Assembly (NCBI GenBank): GCA_035650355.1
Contig: DASRHT010000125.1
Coordinates: 1-64,000 of the forward strand
DNA: 64,000 nucleotides
Reading direction: 5' to 3'
From: DASRHT01 sp035650355
GTDB lineage: Bacteria > Chloroflexota > Ktedonobacteria > Ktedonobacterales > Ktedonobacteraceae
Shown: positions 10,901-19,474 of the stretch, in pieces
Position numbering within the stretch: position 1 is the stretch's first letter
Layout: every line of letters starts with the position of its first letter
The notes under the pieces: model-generated
What the model was told of the DNA's origin: nothing
Databases searched by the model: none
What the model saw: only the letters and a program-made list of their open reading frames with translations
Translations under genes and position numbers: made by a program

Positions 10901-13900
10901 TAGATACCTACCGTAACCTCTGGTCTCACCCCCATCTGCTGCAATGTGTGCGCAAGTTGATTGGCGCGGCTGTTCAGCACGTCATATGTCAGGTGCTCTT
11001 CGTCATAGGCCATAGCCACAACATCAGGCACCTGCTCGACCTGTTGCTGAAAGAGTTCATGGACGCAGCAATGCTCAGGATAGACAGTGTGCGTCTCATT
11101 CCAGATGTTGAGTATCTGTTGGCGTTCATGCGAGGTGAGAAGAGGCAGCATTGCAAGCGGACGATCTGGATGCGTGGTGGCCTCACGAAGCAAGACTTGA
11201 AAGTGCCCAACGAGACGCTCAATCGTAGGGGCCTCAAATATATCAGCGTTATACTCGAAGGAGCCAACAAGCTGCTCCCGCTCATCACGCATAAACAGGA
11301 TCAGATCAAATTTGGCGGTCCTGTTATCGATATCGAGCAAGGAGAGCGAGAGGTCAGCGGCCCGCAGCGTCTTGATAGGATCGTTTAAAAGGGCAAAAGC
11401 GGCCTGGAACAACGGCTGGCGGATCAGATTGCGCTCCGGCTGAAGTTCCTCAACCAGTTTTTCAAAGGGAACATCCTGATGCGTGTAGGCATCGAGTGCG
11501 GTCTGACGTACCTGTGCCAGCAGGTCTGTGAAGGTCATCGTGTTGGTCAGGGTGCTGCGGAAGACAAGTGTATTGGCAAAAAAGCCGATGAGATCCTTCA
11601 CTTCGGCGCGTGAGCGATTGGCGATAGGTGAACCAACTGCAAGATCCTGCTGCCCACTATAACGTGAGAGCAGTGCCTGAAAAGCCGCCAGCAAGCCCAT
11701 AAAGAGCGTCACCTTCTCGCGCTGGCACACTCCTCTCAGCTCCTCTGTCACCTCAGCATTTAGCGCAAACTGGAACGTTGCGCCGTGATGACTCTGCGCA
11801 ACGGGATGGGGGTGGTCACTGGGGAGCTGTAAGAGTGGCAGATCCTGAAGTTGATGCCGCCAATACGTTACCTGATCCTCAAAGCGTTGACCTTGTAGCC
11901 AGTTTCGTTGCCATGCCGCATAATCAGCATACTGAAGCGAGAGTGCGGGCAGAGGCGAGGGCTGTCCATGACTAAAGGCGTCATAGAGCAGGCTCAACTC
12001 GCGAAAGAAGATCTCAATTGACCAGTCATCTGAGACAATATGATGCATACTCAACAGTACCAGATGAGCTTCTTTATTGAGGCGTAGCAACCTTGCTCTC
12101 AATAAAGGGCTTTCCGTGAGTTGAAAGGGCAGCCTGCCCTCTTGAATCTCCAGTACCTTCACCAACTCCTCGCGCTCCCGTTTTCCTGGCAGCGCGCTCA
12201 GATCGATAAGAGGGATCGTTACAGCAAGTGGGGGAGCAACCACCAGACCCGGTCTCCCGTCGAACACTGCAAACGAGGTACGCAGAACTTCGTGGCGCCT
12301 GATAATCTCGCTCAAACAGCGTTCTAGCAGGTTCACCTGCAAGCCTCCCTGTATAGAGATGGCCATCGAGATATTATAAAAGGGATTGTCCGGCTCCAAC
12401 TGATCCAGGAACCAGAGGCGCTGCTGCGCAAATGACAGTGATAAGGGCTGGTCATCGTGCAGGGACAACAGGGCTGGGGTAGGAGGCTGTTGTCTCTGGT
12501 GCTGCACCTGCTCTTCGATAACGGCAGCAAGTTCGGCGATAGTTGGCGCTTCAAACAGGCTGCGCAGGGACATCTCCACCTGCCAGGTCTGCCGCAACCG
12601 TCCTATCATTTGCGTTGCCAACAGCGAGTGCCCCCCCAATTCAAAGAAATTATCATTGGTCCCCACTCGCTCAACGCCCAGAAGCTGGCTCCAGATCCGG
12701 GTCAACGTCTCCTCTGCGGGAGTACGCGTCTCTACAAGGAGGTCAGGGACAACCATCTGGCTCAGATCATCCGTCGGCAGCGCCTGCCGATCTACCTTCC
12801 CATTGGCGGTCAGCGGCAGATGTTCCAGCAATACAAAGTGAGTGGGCAGCATATATTCGGGGAGCCGCTGGCCCAGGAAGAGACGGAGTTGGGATCGCAG
12901 CAGCGAGGCGGCATCTTGCTCGTTTGTTGATGCAGCAAGCAACTCGCGGGTAGGAACAATATAAGCAACCAGCCGCTTCTCTCCTGATCTCTCCTCGCGC
13001 AACACTACCACCGCCTCCTGAACCGCCGGATGCGCCGTCAGCGTGATCTCAATCTCCCCCAACTCAATCCTGTAGCCGCGTAGCTTGACCTGCTGATCGC
13101 TGCGTCCCAGGAAGTCCAGGTTGCCATCGGGCAGAGTGCGTACCAGGTCACCGCTGCGATACAGTCTTGCCCCGGGCTCACAGCTAAACGGGTGGGGAAG
13201 GAAGCGTTCGGCGGTCAAGTCGGGCCGATGCAGGTAGCCACGCGCCAGCCCTATTCCCCCAATGTACAGTTCACCTGCCGCCCCAGGTGCTACTGGCTGC
13301 AAGGCATCATCCAGCACATAGACCTGGACATTATCTATCGGCTTTCCAATCGGCGGCGCTGGATGTATCTGTGTTCCAGCCTCAAGATGGATGTAACTCG
13401 TTATGACTGTATTCTCACTTGGCCCATATAGATTTCCCAGGACAAAGCTCAGAGATGCTGACGGATAGTGGTGCAGCCTATCGCCCCCTGTATACAGGGT
13501 TCGTAGCGCCACGCGTGCCGCATTCGGCCAATCGAGTTGCAGCAACTCCTCAGCTATCGGGGTGGCTACAAAACAACACGTAATAGCGCGCTCAATTAGC
13601 CAGTCTTGCAGCTTGAACGGCAGGACACGGCTCTCTTCGTTTGGCAGACATAACGTTGTGCCACATGCGAGGCTGGTCCAGATTTCGTAAGCAGCGGCAT
13701 CAAATGCAAGCCCCGCAGTCAGGGCTGTGCGATCCTGCCTCGTGAGTGAGGCCGTACGCTGGTACCAGAGAACGAGGTTCAGCAATCCTTCGTGCGTGAT
13801 CAAGGCGCCTTTGGGCTGTCCAGTCGAGCCAGAGGTATAGATGACATACGCCAGATTGGGGCCAGCCACTCCATCGGGAGGAGCCTGTTCACTCTCCAGC

Positions 13901-14394
13901 GCAGTCTCCTCCCACCAGGCATCGAGCGCGATTGCTGGAACTTGCAGTTCTGGCAGACCTGGCAGCAACCGTCGCTGTGTCAATACAAACGGCGTCTGCG
14001 TCTCGGAGCAGATGAAGGCTAAGCGTTCTTTGGGGGTAGACGGATCGAGGGGAACGTAGGACATACCTGCCTTGAGAAGAGCTAGCAACCCGATAAGCAT
14101 CTCCAGCGAACGCTCCATGTAGACAGCCACAGGCTGCTCCACACCTGCTCCTTGCGCCTGCACATACTGGGCTAGCTGGTTTGCTCTGCAATTAAGCTCC
14201 TTGCAGGTAATATGGTGTCCTTCAAAGACTGCTGCTATCGCCTCTGGCATACGCTCAGCCTGACTTGCGGTCAACTGGTGAACATATCTTTCTCTGCGAG
14301 AAGCGACCTGAGTAGCATTCCAATGGGGATGCATCTGATGCGGTTCACTCTCTATCAGGCGTGACGATCCTGAGCTATGATTGAGATCATCCAT
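7951..14394 (-). CDS. Non-ribosomal peptide synthetase, loading A-T then C-A(N-MT)-T (2147 aa)
   Basis: First gene of the operon. It begins directly with an adenylation domain (about 40-540, YTSGSTGQPKG near 183), as loading modules do. This is followed by T (GGHSLL near 585), C (640-1080), and A (from 1100, YTSGSTGEPKG near 1257) interrupted by a methyltransferase. The methyltransferase lies between the A8-like RGFRIELGE motif and the A10 NGKVDRQALP motif (about 1560-1960, SAM motif VLEIGCGTG near 1632). A last T domain (GGHSLL near 2063) and a short charged tail that may dock to the next protein follow. Pocket residues by eye are DAYFYGLVI(K), hydrophobic and uncertain, and DAFFLGVTF(K), Ile/Val-like, predicted to be N-methylated. 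The condensation motif reads HHIVSDDWS, with Asp in place of the usual Gly. An AAGG sequence precedes the ATG. Confidence 0.96.
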   Translation of the reverse strand: MDDLNHSSGSSRLIESEPHQMHPHWNATQVASRRERYVHQLTASQAERMPEAIAAVFEGHHITCKELNCRANQLAQYVQAQGAGVEQPVAVYMERSLEMLIGLLALLKAGMSYVPLDPSTPKERLAFICSETQTPFVLTQRRLLPGLPELQVPAIALDAWWEETALESEQAPPDGVAGPNLAYVIYTSGSTGQPKGALITHEGLLNLVLWYQRTASLTRQDRTALTAGLAFDAAAYEIWTSLACGTTLCLPNEESRVLPFKLQDWLIERAITCCFVATPIAEELLQLDWPNAARVALRTLYTGGDRLHHYPSASLSFVLGNLYGPSENTVITSYIHLEAGTQIHPAPPIGKPIDNVQVYVLDDALQPVAPGAAGELYIGGIGLARGYLHRPDLTAERFLPHPFSCEPGARLYRSGDLVRTLPDGNLDFLGRSDQQVKLRGYRIELGEIEITLTAHPAVQEAVVVLREERSGEKRLVAYIVPTRELLAASTNEQDAASLLRSQLRLFLGQRLPEYMLPTHFVLLEHLPLTANGKVDRQALPTDDLSQMVVPDLLVETRTPAEETLTRIWSQLLGVERVGTNDNFFELGGHSLLATQMIGRLRQTWQVEMSLRSLFEAPTIAELAAVIEEQVQHQRQQPPTPALLSLHDDQPLSLSFAQQRLWFLDQLEPDNPFYNISMAISIQGGLQVNLLERCLSEIIRRHEVLRTSFAVFDGRPGLVVAPPLAVTIPLIDLSALPGKREREELVKVLEIQEGRLPFQLTESPLLRARLLRLNKEAHLVLLSMHHIVSDDWSIEIFFRELSLLYDAFSHGQPSPLPALSLQYADYAAWQRNWLQGQRFEDQVTYWRHQLQDLPLLQLPSDHPHPVAQSHHGATFQFALNAEVTEELRGVCQREKVTLFMGLLAAFQALLSRYSGQQDLAVGSPIANRSRAEVKDLIGFFANTLVFRSTLTNTMTFTDLLAQVRQTALDAYTHQDVPFEKLVEELQPERNLIRQPLFQAAFALLNDPIKTLRAADLSLSLLDIDNRTAKFDLILFMRDEREQLVGSFEYNADIFEAPTIERLVGHFQVLLREATTHPDRPLAMLPLLTSHERQQILNIWNETHTVYPEHCCVHELFQQQVEQVPDVVAMAYDEEHLTYDVLNSRANQLAHTLQQMGVRPEVTVGIYMERSPDLIIAMLGILKAGGVYLPLDLSYPAERQAFLLDDAGAVALLTQQHLREKLPAGAREIIALDTDWSRLASSRRTNPQSAVSTQNLAYVIYTSGSTGEPKGVAVSHRAINRLICNTDYVRLAPDERVAQASNAAFDAATFEIWGALLHGARLVGIAKETALDPQALRHLLREQGITTLFVTTALFNQSVKEVPDAFQSLRCLLFGGEAVDPHWVSMALMRGRPERLLHVYGPTENTTFSTWNEVCSLAEDAVTVPIGRPIANTQFYVLDRHLQPVPVGVRGELYLGGDGLARGYLGQPALTAERYIPHPHASQPGARLYKTGDLVRQLPDGAIEFLGRVDSQVKIRGFRIELGEIEANLQQHPAVEEAVVVVREDIPGDKRLIAYVVPALKSEAAERGEQLPDAHVASWQELFEETYRSSGEESGGDFNIVGWNSSYTGQALPYEQMREWVEHTLEGIRACNPRRVLEIGCGTGLLLLRLAPDCSKYWGTDFSQEALQMVQRQVQKQGLSQVQLLQRLADDFTGLEEQTFDTIILNSVIQYFPSIEYLVQVLEGALQKVVPGGTIFVGDIRNQQLLEAFHTSIELYKAPGDLPLEQLHRRIQAQMEQESELLIDPAFFYALQRRYPQISQVCIRPKRGWADNELTTFRYEVQLKIGTIIAAPTSAVTWRDWRDEGLSLAALERILVEQQESILTFTHIPNARLVRENAVISILSHPKKAGLMLDDVRQSLTEQTVACTPEALFTLGQRQGYHVDVRWSGCHTDGGFDTVFWLPSAQREVQSLPWPQPEQTYAWTDYANQPLREKVKANSRLVPQLRSYLQTRLSEYMIPSAFILLDALPLNANGKVDRQALPVQTQARPSQSVAYLPARNPVEEIVADIWVEVLGITQIGVRDNFFEIGGHSLLATQVTARINATFQSKMPLRTIFESPTVEGLVLALSQHEPRPGYLMTLARLKRQLNTMSDDEIQEALQRKRLQRSR

Positions 14395-14517
14395 GATTTA
14401 TCAAACCTTGCGTCCTATTTTTGAATAATAGTAGTAGTTTACGCCAGAATGGGGAGAGACGAGATATACTCATGTATATGGTTTGTACCAGCATGAACAC
14501 CTTGCAAATGCTTTCAT

Positions 14518-14546
14518 ATCATAGACGAAGCAAGCGTCGAGGTCAA
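14518..14546 (-). promoter_or_regulatory. Sigma-70-like promoter of the NRPS operon
   Basis: On the minus strand TTGACC (complement of 14541-14546) is followed after exactly 17 bp by TATGAT (complement of 14518-14523). Transcription would begin near 14511, leaving a leader of roughly 115 nt before the NRPS start at 14394. This is a consensus match only. Confidence 0.55.
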
Positions 14547-14780
14547 GGTTTTTCAGCATTTATTTAGAAAATTAGTACTTGCGTCCCAACATTCTCAGAT
14601 TGTACGAGTTTCTCTGAGCAAGATTTCGGGCTTAACCTCCTTTCAGGACCATTTGTGCTTATCTCCTCTATGCTTGATACCTTCGGCTGAAACATGCTAT
14701 AGTAGTACTACGTCTTTTTTAACAAAATACTCTCTAAGCGAGTGCCTGATTCTGAGTGTCTTCACCCTTGCATAGCGGAT

Positions 14781-14866
14781 CTTGCGTGGCGAAGCCGCGC
14801 AAGGCGTTGTGGAGGGGGTGTGGGAACATGCGCTTCGCGCATGTTCCCACACCCCCTCCACAACGC
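14781..14866. repeat. Hairpin plus long perfect palindrome in the NRPS/propeller divergent spacer
   Basis: Positions 14804-14833 and 14837-14866 are perfect 30-bp reverse complements around a TTC loop. Immediately to the left, 14781-14803 forms a second 10-bp hairpin with a GAA loop and one G-T wobble. The element lies in the 668-bp gene-free region between the NRPS start and the propeller start. It resembles in style the hairpin clusters inside the two MITEs of this window, but I found no terminal repeats or target duplication. Apart from this element and the NRPS promoter I see nothing in 14395-15062. Confidence 0.75.
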
Positions 14867-15062
14867 TGCGAGCGTCTGCGACATGAGCGTGCGGTGCTGA
14901 GCAGCAGACACACACTAAACAATCACCAAACATCATCGAGAATTGGGCCTATCAAAAATGTCCATATGTAGGGGTCGCATTCTATGACGTACGCGTTAAC
15001 AGCAGATAGATCGAAGCCGCAAAGAACATAGACAGATCATGCAAGAAGGAAAGGCAGCACTT

Positions 15063-16442
15063 ATGGAAGAAATCAAGAGAGGAGGTCGCAGCCGTTTAAG
15101 CAGCAAGTGGATCATCGCCGGGCTTCTGTTCCTCCTTCTCCTCCTGTTTGCAGCATCGTTCTTGACCCCGTTCTCTCCTCTGCTCCTGCTGGCAGGTGGT
15201 AGACATGTCCCGCCGGGGGCGCAGCTAACCTCTGCACCGGCTATGTTTGGTGGCGATCCCTTGCACACACGGGTGTTGCGTGGTGAGCAGCAATTGACAA
15301 CGGCAAACGTTGCACATCTGAAGTTGGCCTGGCATTCGCCTATGACTGGTGGCAGTATCTTCTCCTCGCCAGTTGTCGTGGCCGGACGCGTCTACGTCGG
15401 CTCCTTCGATGGTCAGCTCTATGCCTTCGATGCCAACGGGTGCCAGAAAACAACCTGCGAACCGCTCTGGGAGATGTCGACCAGTGACCGGATCTTCTCC
15501 TCGCCCGCAGTGGTGAACGGGCTGGTTTATGTCGGTTCATTTGATGGCAGGCTCTACGTCTTCAACGCTTCAGGCTGTGGAGCAGAAATCTGTGCCCCGC
15601 TCTGGACCTCGTCGCCGCTTGGTGCGCCCATCAAATCGTCACCCATCGTCACTAACGCTATCGTCTATATTGGGGCCGAGAATGGTCAGCTCTATGCTTT
15701 CAACGCAGGCGGGTGCGGTTCAAAAGTCTGCTCCCCGCTCTGGACTACCATACCTGATAGTCAGCATCCTTCAACCACGTCGCCCGCAGCCGCCAATGGG
15801 ACTGTCTTTATCGGCACTATCAATCTTCAGAACAATCAGGAGGCATTCTACGGCATCGGCTCACTCTACGCGTTCAACGAGGCGGGCTGTAGCACAGCAA
15901 CCTGTACCCCGTTGTGGAAGGGCGTGACACTAGATGGCGTCGGTTTTTTCGCCTCACCAACCGTCTTCAATGGGATTGTCTACGATGCAGCCTATGATGG
16001 GCAATTTTACGCCTTCAACGCTGCTGGTTGTGGTCGTCCCACCTGCGGCCCGCTCTGGTCCACTCCCCCGACGCTGGCAATCAACGAATCCTCGCCCGCC
16101 TACGCCAATGGCATCGTCTACAACGCCTCCTGGGATCATCACATCTATGCCTTCAACGCTACCGGCTGCCACCAATCGGTCTGTCAACCGCTCTGGTCAA
16201 CGACAGCGGTAGGGAGCATCTTTGAGTCATCCCCAACCATCGCCAATGGCGTCATCTATATCGGCTCGGATGATGAATCGCTCTACGCCTTCAACGCCGC
16301 TGGTTGTAGTCGATCTTCCTGCCCTCCCCTCTGGAAATCGCCGTCGCTCGGAGATGCAGTCTTCTCCTCTCCAACGGTTGCGAACGACTCGCTCTACGTT
16401 GGCTCGTTGGACCATAGGCTCTATGTCTTCCACCTGCCATGA
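15063..16442 (+). CDS. Membrane-anchored PQQ-like beta-propeller protein with CX4C repeats (459 aa)
   Basis: An N-terminal hydrophobic helix (about residues 17-45) anchors or exports the protein. The rest consists of repeated propeller blades with SSPxxxNGxVYxGSxDxxLYAFNAxGC. Seven blades carry the motif GCxxxxCxPLW, giving a regular cysteine pair per blade that probably forms disulfides outside the membrane. Whether a cofactor is bound cannot be told; many such proteins are only structurally PQQ-like. The ATG at 15063 is preferred because AAGGAAAGG lies 8 nt upstream; an in-frame ATG at 15039 has no good ribosome site. The gene stands alone, divergent from the NRPS operon and convergent with the esterase. 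Confidence 0.85.
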   Translation: MEEIKRGGRSRLSSKWIIAGLLFLLLLLFAASFLTPFSPLLLLAGGRHVPPGAQLTSAPAMFGGDPLHTRVLRGEQQLTTANVAHLKLAWHSPMTGGSIFSSPVVVAGRVYVGSFDGQLYAFDANGCQKTTCEPLWEMSTSDRIFSSPAVVNGLVYVGSFDGRLYVFNASGCGAEICAPLWTSSPLGAPIKSSPIVTNAIVYIGAENGQLYAFNAGGCGSKVCSPLWTTIPDSQHPSTTSPAAANGTVFIGTINLQNNQEAFYGIGSLYAFNEAGCSTATCTPLWKGVTLDGVGFFASPTVFNGIVYDAAYDGQFYAFNAAGCGRPTCGPLWSTPPTLAINESSPAYANGIVYNASWDHHIYAFNATGCHQSVCQPLWSTTAVGSIFESSPTIANGVIYIGSDDESLYAFNAAGCSRSSCPPLWKSPSLGDAVFSSPTVANDSLYVGSLDHRLYVFHLP

Positions 16443-16542
16443 CACCCGTTGTATAGCTTCGGACAGCTTTTCGGTCGGTGACCACGGGCGTCATGACAGG
16501 TCGCCCTTGTGCGTTGAGAGATGAATGCGGCCATCATCTATT

Positions 16543-17541
16543 TTACGGCAGCGGGTGGGCCTGGAAAAATGCCCAGGTGAGGCTTGCTATGCTCTGGCTC
16601 CCGATGAATGGGGGAAGACCATGCCCGCCTCCGATGACAACGTAATGGGCGACCTCCGCTCCCTGCTGGCAGTGCGTCCACCGTTCACCTAAGAACTGGG
16701 GCTGATTCAGAAATACTTCTGGTTGCAGGTTGCAGCCGTCACGGGCAGCCCAGACCCGTAGCGTGTCAGGAATAGGGAGCGAAGGCCATGCAGGAACGGG
16801 GTTACCTGTATAGCTTTCCAGCGTATCGGCGCTGCCATGAAAATCCAGTAAGGAGACGGAGCGCCCTGGATGACAGCCGCCAGGGATATCATACGAGACA
16901 CCGGAAATGGGGGAAAAGGCTGCAATACGTCCGGCCAGACGACAGGCAAGAAACCAGCTCATGATCCCGCCATTGGAGTAACCCGTCTCATAGATACGAT
17001 GAGGATCGACACAGAATTGCCGCTGCATATCGTTCAACACATCACTTATGTAGCGTGTATCATCAATCCCCTCATCCATAGGTCCCTCACTCGCCCAAAA
17101 GCTCGATCCAACGGGCGAGAGCAGCCCTTGAGGATACACGGCAAAGAAGTCCTGCTGATCGCCCAATGACGTAAACTGGTTCCCCTGAGCTGTTCCCACC
17201 GCGCTGCCACCTGCTCCATGCAGGATGAGGATCAGAGCCTGGGGCCGCTGCGGATCATAGGTACGTGGGATATGAACCACATACATCCGGGTATGCGCCC
17301 CATTTGCCACCGCTGGATCTTCAGGAATGGTGACATTGAGCGATGTACCCACCTGTGCCGGAGGGGCTTTCCCACACCCTGTACTCGCAATCGGGTGATT
17401 GATGGGCAGGCTATAGCGATCACCCTTAAAAATCGATGGACCCGCAGGCTGAGGTTGTGTCTGAGCTGGATTGTTTGAGCACCCTGCTAACAGCAGCATC
17501 CCCAAAAATGCCAGCACGAAGAAAGAGTGATATGCGCGCAT
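16543..17541 (-). CDS. Lipoprotein esterase, PHB-depolymerase/LpqC-like alpha/beta hydrolase (332 aa)
   Basis: The signal peptide ends in the lipobox LLLAGC, so the mature protein should be a surface lipoprotein. The alpha/beta-hydrolase core shows ILILHGAGG (oxyanion region), the nucleophile elbow GYSNGG, an acid in FHGSADTLESY and the catalytic His in VIGGGHGLPP. This pattern belongs to the PHB depolymerase/feruloyl esterase (LpqC) family, which cleaves ester bonds in polymers or plant material; the substrate here is unknown. The start at 17541 is chosen because GGAAAGGTG precedes it and the signal peptide begins there; the open frame extends to 17628 without a comparable site. Confidence 0.82.
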   Translation of the reverse strand: MRAYHSFFVLAFLGMLLLAGCSNNPAQTQPQPAGPSIFKGDRYSLPINHPIASTGCGKAPPAQVGTSLNVTIPEDPAVANGAHTRMYVVHIPRTYDPQRPQALILILHGAGGSAVGTAQGNQFTSLGDQQDFFAVYPQGLLSPVGSSFWASEGPMDEGIDDTRYISDVLNDMQRQFCVDPHRIYETGYSNGGIMSWFLACRLAGRIAAFSPISGVSYDIPGGCHPGRSVSLLDFHGSADTLESYTGNPVPAWPSLPIPDTLRVWAARDGCNLQPEVFLNQPQFLGERWTHCQQGAEVAHYVVIGGGHGLPPFIGSQSIASLTWAFFQAHPLP

Positions 17542-17814
17542 AGCTTCACCTTTCCTGATACGTCGTGATATCTTCCTGTTCATCTCTGGATACATGGCTC
17601 GGACTCCTCGCCAGGGGGAAGCAGACAACCGCCATCGGCGTTGGCCTCTTCTCGAAAGGCTGTGCTTTCACAGAATAAGGACTTTACCAGCCCCACACTC
17701 ATATGCTACTCTGTGGGTACAAGGGCTGTCAAAGGTGTTACCAGCAGCTAGTACTTACTATCTAAACATGAAAAAATCGCATTGCGTCATCGCCCCCGAT
17801 TGAAAATTAGGTGT

Positions 17815-18585
17815 TCATAACACGCGCTTTTTATACGCCCTCATTGCAAAGATGTAGGCCACAATCAGAATACCGACGCACCATGCAAGAGCAACCCAGA
17901 TATCCTGAGACACTGGCTGTCCAGACAATAACGCACGGATGGTATTCACAATCGCCGTCACTGGCTGGTTTTCGGCAAAGACGCGGACTGGCAGCGGCAT
18001 CGACCGGGTGGGCACAAACGCCGAGCTGATAAAGGGCAGGAAGATCAGCGGATACGAAAAGGCGCTTGCACCGTCTATCGATTTTGCGGTCAGCCCAGGA
18101 ATCACCGCCACCCAGGTTAAAGCCAGCGTAAACAACGCGAGGATGCCGACGACGGCCAGCCAGGACAGGATGCCTGCCGACGAACGAAAGCCCATCAGCA
18201 ACGCGACGAGTATGATGACCACCAGCGAAATTGCGTTGGAGACCAGCGAGGTCAGGACGTGTCCCCACAGCAGGGTGGAAGGGGCAATCGGCATAGAGCG
18301 AAATCGCTCCATAATCCCCCGTTGCACATCGGTAAACAAACGGAACGCCGTATAGGATATCCCGCTCGCAATCGCAATCAATAAGATCCCGGGCAACAAG
18401 TAATTGACATAATTCGCCGTCCCGGTTTGAATAGCGCCGCCGAACACGTACACGAACAGCAACATAAACGCAATAGGCATGATCGTGACCGTGATGATGG
18501 TGTCCATGCTGCGGAAAATATGGCGCATGGAACGGCCAAGCATCACGCTCATATCGCTGAAAAAGTGTTTCTGTATCGTGTCCAT
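17815..18585 (-). CDS. ABC-2 type transporter permease, DrrB-like (256 aa)
   Basis: The protein has about six hydrophobic segments and the ABC-2 layout (VTIMPIAFMLLFVYVFGG near the start, PLIFLPFISSAFVPTRSMP, then a last helix and a basic C-terminus). The family exports drugs, lipids or polysaccharides with a separate ATPase. The start codon directly abuts the stop of the ATPase gene, with AGGAGG inside the ATPase end, so the two are translationally coupled. Regulation by the upstream PadR gene is likely from the shared strand and order. Substrate unknown. Confidence 0.9.
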   Translation of the reverse strand: MDTIQKHFFSDMSVMLGRSMRHIFRSMDTIITVTIMPIAFMLLFVYVFGGAIQTGTANYVNYLLPGILLIAIASGISYTAFRLFTDVQRGIMERFRSMPIAPSTLLWGHVLTSLVSNAISLVVIILVALLMGFRSSAGILSWLAVVGILALFTLALTWVAVIPGLTAKSIDGASAFSYPLIFLPFISSAFVPTRSMPLPVRVFAENQPVTAIVNTIRALLSGQPVSQDIWVALAWCVGILIVAYIFAMRAYKKRVL

Positions 18586-19347
18586 TTACTGTTCCTCCTT
18601 TTTGCCAATGATGGCCAGAAAGATCTCCTCCAATGTCGGTTGTTTTTCCACATACTCCACCTGAGCAGGAGGAAACCGCTTTTTGAGTTCCATGAGCGTA
18701 CCGCTGGCGATAATCCTTCCCTCATGAAGAATGGCAATGTGATCAGCAAGCTGTTCCGCCTCGTCCAGGTACTGCGTGGTCAAGAAGATGGTTCTGCCAC
18801 TATCAGCCAGCTCCTTTATCACGTTCCACACCTCGATGCGTGCCTCGGGGTCCAGCCCGGTGGTCGGCTCGTCAAGGAACAGGATCGGCGGCGTTCCCAC
18901 CAGGCTCATGGCGAGGTCAAGCCTGCGGCGCATCCCGCCCGAATACGTAGACACACGGCGAGTGGCGGCATCGGTTAAACCGAAACGGGTCAGCAACTCG
19001 TCGGCCACCTGGCGCGGCTGCTTGAGGTGGCGGAGCCGGGCGATCATGATCAGATTCTCTTGCCCGGTCAACATCTCATCCACAGCAGCAAATTGCCCGG
19101 TCAGACTGAGGGATTGCCGTACCTGGTCTGGCTGTGACGCCACATCAAAGCCGTTGACGATGGCAGTCCCGCCGTCCTGCTTGAGCAGCGTGGTGAGGAT
19201 TTTGACCAGTGTGGTCTTGCCCGCGCCATTGGAGCCAAGCAGAGCAAAAATGCTGCCCTGCTCCACAGCGAAATTCACGCCTTTTAAAACATTGAGCTTT
19301 TTGTATGATTTTTGTAGATCTACTACCTGAATTGAAATGGTTTGCAT
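18586..19347 (-). CDS. ABC transporter ATP-binding protein, DrrA-like (253 aa)
   Basis: It carries Walker A (LLGSNGAGKTT), the signature YSGGMRRRLDLA, Walker B (ILFLDEPTTGLDP) and the switch region TTQYLDEAEQL, all intact. It powers the adjoining ABC-2 permease. AAGGAG lies 6 nt before the ATG at 19347 but directly abuts the ATG at 19353, so the inner start is preferred. The gene is preceded by the pentapeptide-repeat gene after a 127-nt gap and followed without a gap by the permease. Confidence 0.93.
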   Translation of the reverse strand: MQTISIQVVDLQKSYKKLNVLKGVNFAVEQGSIFALLGSNGAGKTTLVKILTTLLKQDGGTAIVNGFDVASQPDQVRQSLSLTGQFAAVDEMLTGQENLIMIARLRHLKQPRQVADELLTRFGLTDAATRRVSTYSGGMRRRLDLAMSLVGTPPILFLDEPTTGLDPEARIEVWNVIKELADSGRTIFLTTQYLDEAEQLADHIAILHEGRIIASGTLMELKKRFPPAQVEYVEKQPTLEEIFLAIIGKKEEQ

Positions 19348-19372
19348 AATCATCTCCTTATTGCAGTTCCAC

Positions 19373-19401
19373 TTGACATTTTCGGATGTGATCTCTATAC
19401 T
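19373..19401 (+). promoter_or_regulatory. Near-consensus promoter pointing antisense into the pentapeptide gene
   Basis: TTGACA (19373-19378), a 17-bp spacer and TATACT (19396-19401) form a near-perfect sigma-70 promoter on the plus strand. All surrounding genes are on the minus strand and no plausible plus-strand protein follows, so a transcript would be antisense to the 19475-20338 gene. It may be fortuitous. Confidence 0.4.
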
Positions 19402-19474
19402 CCCTTCAAGGGGAGCGGTGCGAGTGGATGGCGAACTCGATCCGCTTGAGAATACTGAAATGAGGATACTGAAA

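Noticed and set aside
14702..14711. GTAGTACTAC palindrome resembling the padR operator core
   Set aside because: Only ten bases, no promoter hexamers around it, and expected by chance in AT-rich spacer DNA.
16443..16542. Possible terminator between the propeller and esterase genes
   Set aside because: Only short imperfect pairings without a T run; not convincing.
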